This document shows positions 1 to 8,949 of a DNA stretch of 32,351 nt, piece after piece. The translations under genes were made by a program, and so were the position numbers. Under the pieces are notes generated by a model, which was not told where the DNA came from, did not search any database, and worked only from the letters and a program-made list of their open reading frames with translations. Position 1 is the stretch's first letter, and every line of letters starts with the position of its first letter. Origin of the DNA: Xanthobacteraceae bacterium (lineage in GTDB: Bacteria > Pseudomonadota > Alphaproteobacteria > Rhizobiales > Xanthobacteraceae); contig JARBUD010000045.1 of NCBI GenBank assembly GCA_029239875.1, positions 1 through 32,351 on the forward strand, written 5' to 3'.

Positions 1-480
1 GGAGAGCTGGCCCGGGTACTTGTTGGCCTGCTCGGGGATCTTCACCTTGCGCAGGAAGTGCATGGCGAGCTCTTCCGCCTCCTTCCTGGGCGTCTTGCGT
101 ACCCAGATCGGCGCCAGGGTGAGGTTCTCCAGCACGGTCAGATGCGGGAACAAGTTGAAGTGCTGGAAGCACATGCCGACCTCGCGGCGGATCTCGTCGA
201 TGCGCTTGAGGTCGTTGGTCAGTTCGATGCCGTCGACCACGATGGAGCCCTGCTGGTGCTCCTCCAGCCGGTTGATGCAGCGGATCATGGTGGACTTTCC
301 CGACCCCGACGGGCCGCAGATGACGATGCGCTCGCCGCGCAGCACCCGCAGGTTGATGTCCTTCAGCACATGGAACTCGCCGTACCATTTGTGCACCCCG
401 GCGAGTTCGACGGCGGTCTCGGATGGGACGGAGGAGGGAGCGGCCTGCGTGAGCGCGGCGGACGAGGCGAGGTTCGACAT
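1..480 (-). CDS. Polar amino acid ABC transporter ATP-binding protein (partial, 3' end beyond window)
   Basis: The first 160 residues of a GlnQ/HisP-type ATPase that would energise uptake of an amino-acid-like solute at the inner membrane. Visible features are an N-terminal tail of about 20 residues, the Walker A motif GPSGSGKST, the Q-loop stretch GMCFQHFNLFPHLTVLENL, and the sequence KIPEQANKYPGQLS that runs into the ABC signature. The Walker B and H-loop lie beyond base 1. The ATG at 478-480 is the only sensible start; 68 bases separate it from the upstream permease. It is the last visible gene of the minus-strand operon that contains two permeases and a binding protein. The family is certain; the substrate is not. 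Confidence 0.93.
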   Translation of the reverse strand, partial: MSNLASSAALTQAAPSSVPSETAVELAGVHKWYGEFHVLKDINLRVLRGERIVICGPSGSGKSTMIRCINRLEEHQQGSIVVDGIELTNDLKRIDEIRREVGMCFQHFNLFPHLTVLENLTLAPIWVRKTPRKEAEELAMHFLRKVKIPEQANKYPGQLS

Positions 481-548
481 GTTGGAGCGTGAGCCTTTGC
501 GGTTCGATCGGGCGGCTGTCGGCAGGCGCGTTCGCGCACCCCGCCCGA

Positions 549-1193
549 TCAGATCTTGATCCTCTTCTCGAGATGTCTGCCGCACAGCGAGATCGAGAAG
601 CAGATGACGAAGTAGATGAATGCCACGGCGCCGTAGGCCAGGAACGGCTCGAAGGTCGCGTTGGCGATGATCTGGCTCGCGCGGGTCAGCTCGACGAAAC
701 CGACGATGGAGGCGAGCGAGGTATTCTTGACGATCTGCACCATGAGCCCGACCGTCGGCGGGACGGACAGACGCAGGGCTTGCGGCAGGATGATCAGGAG
801 CATCTGCTGCCACTGCCGGAGGCCGAGGCTGGAGGAGGCCTCCCACTGCCCCTTCGGCACCGCAAGGACGCAGCCATACCAGGTCTCGGTGAGATAGGCG
901 CTGCTGTAGACCGAGAGGCAGAGGCTCGCAGCAAGCAGGGGCGTCGTCTGGATGCCCATCAGTGCCAGTCCGAAGTAGACAAGGAAGAGTTGCATCAGCA
1001 ACGGCGTTCCCTGAAACACCTGGACGTAGAGACGCACCGGCGTGCCGGCGGCGCGCGGAAAGGCGAGCCGAAGGCTGAGCAGGATGAGACTGACGACGGC
1101 GCCGCCCGCGAATGCGATGAGCGAGAGGTAGATCGTCCACGGAACCGCGGCGAGCAGGTTGCGGAAGACGTCCCAGGTCGAGAACTCGTTCAT
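549..1193 (-). CDS. Amino acid ABC transporter permease (His/Glu/Gln/Arg/opine type)
   Basis: A 214-residue inner-membrane permease of the HisM/GlnP family, a typical length. It has several hydrophobic helices, and the conserved segment FQGTPLLMQLFLVYFGLALMG near residues 80-100 is diagnostic. The cytoplasmic EAA-type loop, which contacts the ATPase, includes EASSSLGLRQWQQMLLIILP at about residues 117-137. Its ATG overlaps the stop of the preceding permease by 4 bases, indicating translational coupling and a heterodimeric channel. The substrate cannot be deduced from the sequence. Confidence 0.93.
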   Translation of the reverse strand: MNEFSTWDVFRNLLAAVPWTIYLSLIAFAGGAVVSLILLSLRLAFPRAAGTPVRLYVQVFQGTPLLMQLFLVYFGLALMGIQTTPLLAASLCLSVYSSAYLTETWYGCVLAVPKGQWEASSSLGLRQWQQMLLIILPQALRLSVPPTVGLMVQIVKNTSLASIVGFVELTRASQIIANATFEPFLAYGAVAFIYFVICFSISLCGRHLEKRIKI

Positions 1194-1870
1194 CGCTGAC
1201 CCGCCGTGGCAAATTCGCCGAAGACGAAGCGGCGGCCGACCCAGGTCAGCAATTCGCGGAACAGGACGGCGAGCGCGAGGTACATGATCGTGACGACGAT
1301 GTAGGCCTCGAAATTCCGGAAGGTCCGGCTGGCGATCATGTTGGCTTCATAGGAAAGCTCGGCGACCGAGATCTGGCTGCACAGCGCCGAGGCCAGCAGC
1401 ATGATGACGAGCTGGCTGGTCATCGCCGGCCAGACCCGCTGGAATGCCGGCGGGATGATGACGAGGAAGAAGACCTGCGCCGGCTTCAGCCCGAGGCTGC
1501 TCGCCGCCTCGAACTGGCCGGCGGGCGTCGCCTCGATGCCGGCGCGGATGATCTCGCAGGCATAGGCCGTGAGGTTGATCGTGAGGGCGACCAGCGCCGC
1601 CGTGAACGGGTCCATCCGCAGGCCGAGCGCGGGCAGCCCGAAGAAGATGAAGAAGATCTGGCCCAGGAACGGCGTGTTGCGGAAGAACTCGACGTAAGCG
1701 CGGATGAACCAGCGAAGTGGCTTCGGCCCCTTCAGGCTCGCCCAGGCGCACAGCGTGCCGAGGATCACTCCCAGCAGGCACGAGATGAGCGTGAGCACGA
1801 CGGTCATGACCAGACCGTTGAGCAGGCTCGGCCAGCTATGGAGGACATCGATGAACGATGAAAGGCTCAT
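1190..1870 (-). CDS. Amino acid ABC transporter permease (His/Glu/Gln/Arg/opine type)
   Basis: A 226-residue partner of the next permease in the operon. The N-terminus begins MSLSSFIDVLHSWPSLLNGL, followed by a long first transmembrane helix and the family hallmark FFRNTPFLGQIFFIFFGLPA. The EAA loop reads QFEAASSLGLKPAQVFFLVI. It lies 28 bases downstream of the MmgE/PrpD gene and overlaps the following permease by 4 bases. The two permeases are paralogous in motif but clearly diverged, as usual for HisQ/HisM pairs. Confidence 0.93.
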   Translation of the reverse strand: MSLSSFIDVLHSWPSLLNGLVMTVVLTLISCLLGVILGTLCAWASLKGPKPLRWFIRAYVEFFRNTPFLGQIFFIFFGLPALGLRMDPFTAALVALTINLTAYACEIIRAGIEATPAGQFEAASSLGLKPAQVFFLVIIPPAFQRVWPAMTSQLVIMLLASALCSQISVAELSYEANMIASRTFRNFEAYIVVTIMYLALAVLFRELLTWVGRRFVFGEFATAGQR

Positions 1871-1898
1871 TCAATAGGCTTCCGCATCGTTGGGCGTG

Positions 1899-3272
1899 TC
1901 AGAGGGCGGCGTTCAGGAGGTCACGGACCGGAACGTCCGTGTCCAGGCCTTCGAGAACCTTCAGAAGCCGCTGCGCGGCGGGCTCACCAAGCGCGGGTTC
2001 CGCGCAGCGCAGGAACTTCTCCCGCAACTGCGCGGCGGGCACGGGATTGAAGGCGGTTCCCAGCGCGTGGGACTGATAGCCGGAATAATGGCGGCCATCC
2101 TTGAGGGAAATGGCGACGGAGGCTCCCTCCGGGGCCGCCGCGCGCCGTTCCGCGTCCCACATCGGGCCGACTGCCATGCGCACGCGCGGCATCATCGCCT
2201 GCATGGCGGGGCTCTCGAGAACGTCCATGTTCAGCTGCTCGAGCCCCGGTGCGCCGAAGCACAGGGTCGCGGCGATCGCGAACTCCATGGAGAACTGCGC
2301 CTCGCGCGCGGTGGCGGGCGAGCCGTACTTCAGATTGGCCGCGACGACGGGAGGAACGTCGCACAGGACTTCCTCGACATCGTCCGGCGAAAAACCTTCT
2401 CGCGCCCTGATCTCGGCCACGACATCCACCGCCGCATGGGACGACAGGCAGATCGGAAACTTCTTGATGTCGATGCCGGGGGTCTCAAGGCGCCATTTGC
2501 GGCCGAGATCGGCGAAGGCGGCGGTGTTGAAGGCGCCGCCGACATGGAGGGCGGCAAAGCCGTTCGGCGCGGTGAAGGGCTCGTCCGAGCCGCTGGCGCC
2601 AAAAGCCGCCAGAGTGGCCCAGCGGACGCCGCTCTCGGCGGCCTGTCCGGCGCCGAGCGCCTTGGCGTCGTTGCCGAAGCAGGTCTTGGCACCGCCCGCG
2701 GCAGTGACAGCAAGCCCGATACAGGACCGCATCTGCCGCGGGTCGAGCCTCAGGAGATGACCGGCGGCAACGCCTGCGCCGATGGGCCCGAGGAGGCCGG
2801 TGGTCCACCATCCCTTGTCGTAGAGTTCCTGGCCGGCGGCAGCGCCGACGGCGTACTCGCATTCCGCGCCGGCGGTGATCGCCGTGATCAGCTCGGCGCC
2901 CGTCGCGCCGGTCTCCTGCGCGAGCGCGAAAGCGGCGGGGACGATGACGGCCGAGCCATGAACGAAGCCGGCATAGCAATTGTCGTCGAAATCGAGCGCG
3001 TGGGCGGCGGTCGCGTTGCAGAACGCTGCCGCGAGGGCCGACACCCTGTCCTTCGTCCCCCAGATTTCCGCGCGTCCGGGAGGATGGTTGCGTGCCGCGA
3101 AGTGGCGGGCGGTGCCCGCCACCGGGGTGCGCACGCCGGCGATGGCGACGCCGATGGTGTCGATCACGCACGACGTCACGATCTGGCGGATGCGATCGGG
3201 AATACCGGCGGCGGTCACGCCTATGGCCCACTCCGACAGGTGGAGTGAGGGGGTCTGGGGAGCGAGACTCAT
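1899..3272 (-). CDS. MmgE/PrpD family protein
   Basis: A 457-residue soluble protein of the MmgE/PrpD fold, which includes 2-methylcitrate dehydratase, cis-aconitate decarboxylase and iminodisuccinate epimerase. Evidence is the segment AAHALDFDDNCYAGFVHGSA (residues about 89-108), corresponding to the conserved AHALDFDD...H...P block, and the typical length of 450-490. Its place inside an amino-acid-type ABC operon with a RidA-like gene points to catabolism of the imported compound rather than propionate metabolism, since no prpB or prpC is nearby. The exact reaction is unknown. The start ATG at 3270-3272 follows the binding-protein gene by 39 bases. Confidence 0.88.
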   Translation of the reverse strand: MSLAPQTPSLHLSEWAIGVTAAGIPDRIRQIVTSCVIDTIGVAIAGVRTPVAGTARHFAARNHPPGRAEIWGTKDRVSALAAAFCNATAAHALDFDDNCYAGFVHGSAVIVPAAFALAQETGATGAELITAITAGAECEYAVGAAAGQELYDKGWWTTGLLGPIGAGVAAGHLLRLDPRQMRSCIGLAVTAAGGAKTCFGNDAKALGAGQAAESGVRWATLAAFGASGSDEPFTAPNGFAALHVGGAFNTAAFADLGRKWRLETPGIDIKKFPICLSSHAAVDVVAEIRAREGFSPDDVEEVLCDVPPVVAANLKYGSPATAREAQFSMEFAIAATLCFGAPGLEQLNMDVLESPAMQAMMPRVRMAVGPMWDAERRAAAPEGASVAISLKDGRHYSGYQSHALGTAFNPVPAAQLREKFLRCAEPALGEPAAQRLLKVLEGLDTDVPVRDLLNAAL

Positions 3273-3311
3273 CGCGGACCGCCTGTGCCGGGTATCAGCA
3301 GTGACGGTTCG

Positions 3312-4094
3312 TCACTCGGGAAGCTCGCCGGCGGGGGCGCCGAGCCACTTCACGGACAGCTTGTCGATCTCGCCCTTGGCCTTGGCCTCGCGGATAATCT
3401 CGTTGACCTTGTCGAGCAGGCGGGTCTCGCCCTTCACGACGCCCACATAGCAAGGGGAGTTCGCAAGCACGATCTTCAGCTCGAGGTCGAGATCCGGATT
3501 GCGGCGCTTGATGGCCGCTGCGACGGGGGTGCCCGACGCGAACATCTCGACCTGACCGGACATGAACGCCGCGATGGTGCTGTTGTTGTCCTCGAAGCGC
3601 TGAACGACCGCCTTCGGCGCGAGGTCCGCGAGTTCCTTGTCCTGCATGGAGCCGCGCGTCACCGAAATCTTCTTGCCCGAGAGGTCGGCATATTCCTTCA
3701 CCGGGGGCTCCTTCTTGCCGAATATGGCATCGAAGAAGGGCGAGTACGCGATGCTGAAATCGATGACCTTCGCGCGTTCCTCGGTCTTGCCGAGCGAGGA
3801 GATGGTGAGGTCGGTCTTGCCCGACTGGAGGAAGGCGACGCGGTTCGGCGCGGTGACCGGGACCAGCTCGACCTTCACGCCCAGCTTTTCGCCGATCAGG
3901 TTGGCGACGTCGATGTCCATGCCGCGCGGCTGCATGTCGGCGCCAACGGAGCCGAACGGGGGATAGTCGGTCGGGACGGCGATCCGGATCGTCTTGCGGG
4001 CGATGATGTCGTCCAGCGCGTCAGCGGCGGCCGGAAGAGTTGCAAGCGACGCCATAAGTCCAATGGCGGCTGCGACCAGAAAACGTGTTGTCAT
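3312..4094 (-). CDS. Periplasmic amino-acid-type ABC substrate-binding protein
   Basis: A 260-residue family 3 solute-binding protein that would deliver substrate to the permeases encoded downstream. The N-terminus is a Sec signal peptide: charged start, hydrophobic core, and likely cleavage after the PAAA around residue 24. The mature part shows the family signature RIAVPTDYPPFGSVG, then GMDIDVANLIGEKLGVKVELVP and DLTISSLGKTEERAKVIDFS. There is no lipobox cysteine, so the protein is expected to be free in the periplasm. A perfect hairpin precedes the gene in the gap to the RidA-like gene. Confidence 0.94.
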   Translation of the reverse strand: MTTRFLVAAAIGLMASLATLPAAADALDDIIARKTIRIAVPTDYPPFGSVGADMQPRGMDIDVANLIGEKLGVKVELVPVTAPNRVAFLQSGKTDLTISSLGKTEERAKVIDFSIAYSPFFDAIFGKKEPPVKEYADLSGKKISVTRGSMQDKELADLAPKAVVQRFEDNNSTIAAFMSGQVEMFASGTPVAAAIKRRNPDLDLELKIVLANSPCYVGVVKGETRLLDKVNEIIREAKAKGEIDKLSVKWLGAPAGELPE

Positions 4095-4139
4095 CGTCGA
4101 TACCCTTAATTTCTGGAAGGTTGATTTTATTGGAAGTGA

Positions 4140-4161
4140 CTCCGCAGGTTTGCCTGCGGAG
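4140..4161 (-). promoter_or_regulatory. Intercistronic hairpin between ridA-like and binding-protein genes
   Basis: A perfect 9-bp inverted repeat, CTCCGCAGG (4140-4148) and CCTGCGGAG (4153-4161), with a 4-base loop. It lies in the 99-base gap between the RidA-like gene and the binding-protein gene. No T-run follows it on the minus strand, so it is not a classical terminator. Such hairpins often limit readthrough or protect an mRNA end, which would fit the need for excess binding protein; this function is inferred. Confidence 0.5.
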
Positions 4162-4193
4162 CGTATTGGCGGGCTAAAGAAAGAGAGCCGAGC

Positions 4194-4607
4194 TCAGTCC
4201 GGGATGACCGCCGTCGCGTCCACCTCGACAAGATATTCCGTGCGCGCGAAGGCCGTGACGACGATGCCGGTCGAGACCGGGAAGACGCCCTTGAGCCAGC
4301 GGCCGACCACGCGGTACACGTCCTCGCGGTAGCGGGGATCGGAGATGTAGATCACCAGCTTGGTGATGTGATCCAGCTGGCTGCCGCACTCCTTCAGCAG
4401 CATGTCGATGTTCTTCATCGCCTGCTCGGTCTGGCCGGCGACGTCGCCGACGCTCACACATTCGGACGTGTCGAGGTTCTGCCCGATCTGGCCGCGCAGG
4501 TAGACGGTGGTTCCGCGTGCGATGACGGCCTGGCAGAGATCGTTGTCGATGTTCTGCTCGGGGTAGGTCTCTTTCGTGTTGAACTTGCGGATTCGGGTGT
4601 GGGCCAT
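4194..4607 (-). CDS. RidA/YjgF-superfamily protein lacking the canonical arginine
   Basis: A 137-residue member of the Rid (YjgF/YER057c/UK114) superfamily, whose archetype hydrolyses reactive enamine/imine intermediates. Recognisable parts are VIARGTTVYLRGQIGQNLDT, QTEQAMKNIDMLLKECGSQL and the C-terminal strand EYLVEVDATAVI. In RidA the active-site arginine lies in a FPARS-type motif; here the aligned stretch reads FPVSTG, with serine (about residue 112) at that position. This resembles Rid subgroups that lack the arginine and have no proven deaminase activity. It is the first gene of the minus-strand transport/catabolic operon and is divergent from a LysR gene. The assignment to the superfamily is firm; activity is open. 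Confidence 0.88.
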   Translation of the reverse strand: MAHTRIRKFNTKETYPEQNIDNDLCQAVIARGTTVYLRGQIGQNLDTSECVSVGDVAGQTEQAMKNIDMLLKECGSQLDHITKLVIYISDPRYREDVYRVVGRWLKGVFPVSTGIVVTAFARTEYLVEVDATAVIPD

Positions 4608-4719
4608 CGCTGAAGTCCTGATTTTGCTTGTGCGTGAGCTTCATGAATAGCTCCGGAGTCGGGGCCAGCCAGAAGATCTGCGCGGATATTCTTATGAGCC
4701 TCCCGACATTAGGACCCTC

Positions 4720-4750
4720 GTCACATGGCGAAAAGCGATTTTTTTGTGAC
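4720..4750. promoter_or_regulatory. Candidate LysR-type control region between ridA-like and lysR genes
   Basis: The 173-base divergent intergenic region (4608-4780) contains a 6-bp interrupted inverted repeat, GTCACA (4720-4725) and TGTGAC (4745-4750), and an AT-rich stretch around 4738-4772 unlike the GC-rich surroundings. LysR regulators commonly bind such divergent promoters. No clear T-N11-A box or promoter hexamer was singled out, so this is only a candidate. Confidence 0.3.
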
Positions 4751-4780
4751 CACCGTTTCGTTTTTTGATATGTATTGCGC

Positions 4781-5665
4781 ATGTTGAAGCTTGATTTCGA
4801 CGAACGGGATTTGCGGTCGCTGCGGGTGTTCTGCGCCGTGGCGCAGGCGGGTGGTTTCGCGGCGGCCGAGAAAAGGCTCGCAATGTCAAAGCCCTCGATC
4901 AGCCGGCACGTCCGGGATGTCGAGGCCCGGCTCGGCGTCAAGCTGTGCGAGAGAGGGCGCAGTGGGTTTCGCCTGACGCCGGAAGGCGAGGTCGCGCTCG
5001 ACCTGGCATCGGCCGCCTTTCAGGCGCTCGGGCGCATCCGCCCCGAGATCGACGCCGTCCACGGCGTCCTGTCGGGACGGCTCGCGATCGGGATCGGCGA
5101 GCACACGCTGACCCATCCGGACTGCAAGCTGCCCGAGGCGCTCACGGCGATGCGCAGCCTCGCGCCAGGCGTGGAGCCGCAGATCCTGGTGATGACGTTC
5201 ACCGAACTGGCGCAGTCATTGAATGACGGTCGCGTCGATCTCGTCATTCGCGGCAAGTATACGGACGATCGCGACTTCTTCCATGTGCCGCTCTATCGCG
5301 AAGTACACCGGATCTACGTCGCGCAATCCGCGGAGGTGTCGAAAATCCCCCGGTTGCCGTTGGTCTATCGCCCGCATCCCTATGTGGAGAGAGCCATTCA
5401 GTCCGGGCGGTACATCCGTGGCCCGGACGCGGCAGGCCTCGATTCCGTCGCCGCCATGGTCGCAACGGGCTTCTATCAGGGGCTGCTGCCGACCCATTAC
5501 GGGGACCTCATAAGGAACAGGTTCAACCTGATGATCGAGGAGAGCGGGCCGATCTACCAGCATGAGGGCTGCGCCATTTTCTCGACCGCGCGGCCGATCA
5601 GCCAGCGAATAAAGGTGTTCCTGAACGTGTTGAAGCGCGTCCACTCCTATGCGTCCGGCATTTAG
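4781..5665 (+). CDS. LysR family transcriptional regulator
   Basis: A 294-residue LysR-type regulator starting at ATG 4781; an in-frame TTG two codons earlier is less likely. The N-terminal winged helix-turn-helix covers about residues 5-63 and includes LRVFCAVAQAGGFAAAEKRL, SKPSISRHVRDVEARLG and the family ending FRLTPEG. The rest is a substrate-sensing domain of normal length. It is divergent from the RidA/ABC/PrpD operon and probably activates it in response to that operon's substrate. No adjacent terminator is obvious in the 137 bases that follow before the convergent RND gene. Confidence 0.93.
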   Translation: MLKLDFDERDLRSLRVFCAVAQAGGFAAAEKRLAMSKPSISRHVRDVEARLGVKLCERGRSGFRLTPEGEVALDLASAAFQALGRIRPEIDAVHGVLSGRLAIGIGEHTLTHPDCKLPEALTAMRSLAPGVEPQILVMTFTELAQSLNDGRVDLVIRGKYTDDRDFFHVPLYREVHRIYVAQSAEVSKIPRLPLVYRPHPYVERAIQSGRYIRGPDAAGLDSVAAMVATGFYQGLLPTHYGDLIRNRFNLMIEESGPIYQHEGCAIFSTARPISQRIKVFLNVLKRVHSYASGI

Positions 5666-5802
5666 GGCCTGTTGTATTCTGCCTCGGAAAGTCGTCTGCG
5701 ATTACGTCTCTTGGGGGGCACGCGCGATGCCCCCGAGTGCGGCGAAGAGTATTGCGCGACGCGGTGGCGATCCGAACTCAACCATGGCGTGGCCTTTGCG
5801 GA

Positions 5803-8800
5803 TTATTGCGCGCATTGGACGGGGCGGGTCGACAGATCGTCCATCGAGGAGCGGGTTGCCTGCTCGCGCTGCGCTTCCACCATCACGTCCTGGCCCTGCT
5901 CCGCGGCCGGCTTGATGCGGAACCAGGCGGCGTACAGCGCGGGGAGGAACAGGAGGATCAGCACCGTGCCGACGGCCGTGCCGCCGATAAGCGTGTAGGC
6001 CATGGACCCCCAGAACACCGAATGCGTGAGGGGGATGAAGGCGAGCACGGCGGCCAGTGCGGTGAGGATGACGGGCCGCGTCCGCTGCACGGTCGCTTCG
6101 ATGACCGCATGATAATCGTCGAGCCCGGCGGCCTGGTTTTCCTTGATCTGCTCCGTCAGGATCAGGGTATTGCGCATCAGGATCCCGGCCAGCCCTATCA
6201 GCCCGAGAATGGCATTGAAGCCGAAGGGCTGATTGAAGAGGAGCAAGGTCGGAACGACGCCGGCAAGGCCTAGCGGCGCGGTCAGCATCACCATCGTCAT
6301 CGTCGAGAGGCTGCGGACCTGCAGGATGATGACGATGAGCATCGCGGCGATCATCATGGGGAATATCTTGACCAGTGCGACATTGGCCTTGAGGGATTCC
6401 TCGATGTTCCCGGCCATCTCGATGCGGTAGCCGACCGGCAGCGACGCGATCAGCGGCTGCAGCGCCTTCATCACCTGCTGGGAGACCTCCGGCGGTTGCG
6501 TCGCCTCGTTGATATCGGCGCGGACCGTGATGATCGGCGTGCGGTCGCGACGTTTCAGGATGGGCTCCTCCGACCGGATTTCGGAGCGGCCGACCTGGTC
6601 GAGCGGAACCTGGCGGCCGTCGCGGCTCATCAATGAGAAGTCGGCCAGCCGCGCCGGATCGAGCCGATTGTCGCCGGCACTGCGCGCCACGACGGGCACG
6701 TTGCGGATGTTCTCCCGGACCTGCGTGACGGGAATGCCGGTCAGCAGCAGCTGCATCTGTTGGGCGGCCTCGGCGGGCGACAGGCCGATCAGGTTGAGCC
6801 GGTCCTGGTCGGGAACAAAGCGCAGGACGGGTGCGCGGTTGCCCCAGTCCCTGTTGGCCTGTCGGACGTCCGGAATGCCGGTCATGATGCCGAGGGCTTT
6901 CTCGGAGATGCGGTACAGCTCCGCCGGATCGGGACCCATGATGCGGAACTCGACCGGGAACGGCGTATAGGGTCCGAAGACCAACTGCGTGACCCGGACG
7001 AAGGCTTCGGGAACCAACCCCTCCGCGATGGCCGCACGGAGCTCATGTTTCAGCGCCTCGCGTGCCTCGGCATTGGGCGTCAGCACCACGATCTTGGCGA
7101 AGGACGGATCGGGCAGTTCCGGCGCCATGGCGAAGAAGAAGCGCGGAGCGCCCTGGCCGATATAGCTCGTGACGATCTTCGCCTCGGGACGCTCCTTCAG
7201 CCAGTGCTCGACTTTTTCTACCGCCGCCGTCGTGGTCTCGATGCTGGTGCCTTCCGGCATGCGCACCTCGACCAGCACCTCCGGCCGATCCGAGGTCGGG
7301 AAGAACTGCTGTTTGACCGCTCCCATTCCGACGACGGAGAGAACCATGGCGACGCCCACCACCGCGCAGGTCATGAATTTATGGCGCACGGTGAATTGGA
7401 TCACGCGGCGCAGGCGCCGATAGTTCGGCGTATCGTAGATCGCGTGATGGCCACCCTCGATCGGCTTGATCGCCGGCAGCATCCTGACGCCGAGATAGGG
7501 GGTGAAGACCACGGCGACGACCCAGGACACGATCAGCGCGAAGCCGACGACCCAGAAGATATTGCCGGCATATTCGCCCGCGCTGGAGGCGGCGAAGCCG
7601 ACGGGCATCAGGCCGATGATGGTCACCAGCGTGCCCGACAGCATGGGAGCCGCCGTATGGCTCCAGGCGTAGGCCGCTGCCTTGATGCGGTCCATGCCCT
7701 CTTCCATCTTCACCACCATCACCTCGATGGCGATGATGGCGTCGTCGACGAGCAGGCCGAGCGCCAGGATCAGCGCGCCCAGCGTGATGCGGTCGAAGAA
7801 GCGGCCGGTCTCCAGCATGATGAGGAAGACGACGGCGAGCGTCAGCGGCACCGCGAGCGCGACGACGATGCCGACGCGCCAGCCTAGGCTGACCAGGCTG
7901 ACGAAGAGGACGACCCCGAGCGCCATGGCGAATTTCATCATGAACTCGCCGACGGCCGCGTCGATGTTCACGGCCTGGTCGCTGACCTTGGCGAGCGTCA
8001 TCCCGAGCGGCAGGGTATCGGCGATCGCGCTGGAGCGGGCTTCGAGCGCCTTGCCGAGTTCCAGTCCGTTCCATCCCTGCTGCATCACCGCCGCCAGCAT
8101 GATGGCGGGCTCGCCGTCATGGCGGATGATGTAGGTCTCGGGGTCCTGATAGCCGCGACGCACCTCGGCGACGTCGGAGAGCTTGAGCGTCCGTCCGCCG
8201 GCGACGATCGGCGTATCGGCGATCGCCTCGATGCCGTCATAGGCTCCGTCGAAGCGGATGAAGACCTGGGGGCCGCGCGTATCGATCGAGCCCGCCGGTG
8301 TGACGGTGTTCTGGCGTTGAAGCGCGCCGGCGATATCCTGGGCCGACACGCCGAGTGTCGCGAGCTTGGCGTATGAGAACTCCACGAAGATCTGCTCGGG
8401 ACGTTCGCCAAGGATGTTGATCTTCTTGACGCCGGGCACGTGCAGAAGGTCCTGCCGGATCACCTCGGCCTGCCGCGCCAGTTCGCGCATCGGCATGCCC
8501 TTGGCCTTCAGGGCGTAGAGGGCAAAGCTCACATCCGAGAACTCATCGTTGACGAACGGGCCGAGCACGCCGGGCGGCAGGTTGCGCGCTTCGTCGCCGA
8601 GTTTCTTGCGCGCCTGGTAGAATTCCTCCTCGACGGCCGAGGGCGGCGTGCTGTCCTTAAGCGTGACCGTGAGGAAGGCGAAGCCGGGGCGCGCTATGGT
8701 CTCGACCCGGTCATACCAGCTCAGTTCCTGTATGCGCTTCTCCAGCGGCTCGGCGACGAGATCCTGCATCTCGCGTGCGGTGGCGCCCGGCCAGGCCACG

Positions 8801-8949
8801 GTGACCGTCAGCGTCTTGATGGTGAAGGATGGATCTTCCGCCCTCCCGAGCTTGACGAAGGCGTAGACACCCGCGGCAGCCAGCAGAACGATGAAGAACA
8901 GGGTAACGGCCCGTTCGCGAACGGCGATCGCGGACAGATTGAAGCTCAT
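5803..8949 (-). CDS. RND efflux pump, inner-membrane permease subunit
   Basis: A 1048-residue proton-driven exporter of the AcrB-like RND superfamily, full length. The N-terminus has the first transmembrane helix followed by GRAEDPSFTIKTLTVTVAWP and PGATAREMQDLVAEPLEKRI, both typical. The proton-relay aspartates in TM4 are visible in ALGLLVDDAIIAIEV (D402/D403). Two repeats of periplasmic loop plus six helices are apparent. Its start overlaps the stop of the membrane-fusion gene by 4 bases. No outer-membrane channel gene is present, so a TolC-like partner must be encoded elsewhere. Substrates are unknown. Confidence 0.95.
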   Translation of the reverse strand: MSFNLSAIAVRERAVTLFFIVLLAAAGVYAFVKLGRAEDPSFTIKTLTVTVAWPGATAREMQDLVAEPLEKRIQELSWYDRVETIARPGFAFLTVTLKDSTPPSAVEEEFYQARKKLGDEARNLPPGVLGPFVNDEFSDVSFALYALKAKGMPMRELARQAEVIRQDLLHVPGVKKINILGERPEQIFVEFSYAKLATLGVSAQDIAGALQRQNTVTPAGSIDTRGPQVFIRFDGAYDGIEAIADTPIVAGGRTLKLSDVAEVRRGYQDPETYIIRHDGEPAIMLAAVMQQGWNGLELGKALEARSSAIADTLPLGMTLAKVSDQAVNIDAAVGEFMMKFAMALGVVLFVSLVSLGWRVGIVVALAVPLTLAVVFLIMLETGRFFDRITLGALILALGLLVDDAIIAIEVMVVKMEEGMDRIKAAAYAWSHTAAPMLSGTLVTIIGLMPVGFAASSAGEYAGNIFWVVGFALIVSWVVAVVFTPYLGVRMLPAIKPIEGGHHAIYDTPNYRRLRRVIQFTVRHKFMTCAVVGVAMVLSVVGMGAVKQQFFPTSDRPEVLVEVRMPEGTSIETTTAAVEKVEHWLKERPEAKIVTSYIGQGAPRFFFAMAPELPDPSFAKIVVLTPNAEAREALKHELRAAIAEGLVPEAFVRVTQLVFGPYTPFPVEFRIMGPDPAELYRISEKALGIMTGIPDVRQANRDWGNRAPVLRFVPDQDRLNLIGLSPAEAAQQMQLLLTGIPVTQVRENIRNVPVVARSAGDNRLDPARLADFSLMSRDGRQVPLDQVGRSEIRSEEPILKRRDRTPIITVRADINEATQPPEVSQQVMKALQPLIASLPVGYRIEMAGNIEESLKANVALVKIFPMMIAAMLIVIILQVRSLSTMTMVMLTAPLGLAGVVPTLLLFNQPFGFNAILGLIGLAGILMRNTLILTEQIKENQAAGLDDYHAVIEATVQRTRPVILTALAAVLAFIPLTHSVFWGSMAYTLIGGTAVGTVLILLFLPALYAAWFRIKPAAEQGQDVMVEAQREQATRSSMDDLSTRPVQCAQ

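Noticed and set aside
5714..5734. Inverted repeat GGGGGCA/TGCCCCC between the convergent lysR and RND genes
   Set aside because: Stem of 7 bp without T-runs on either strand; may be a weak bidirectional terminator but is not convincing.
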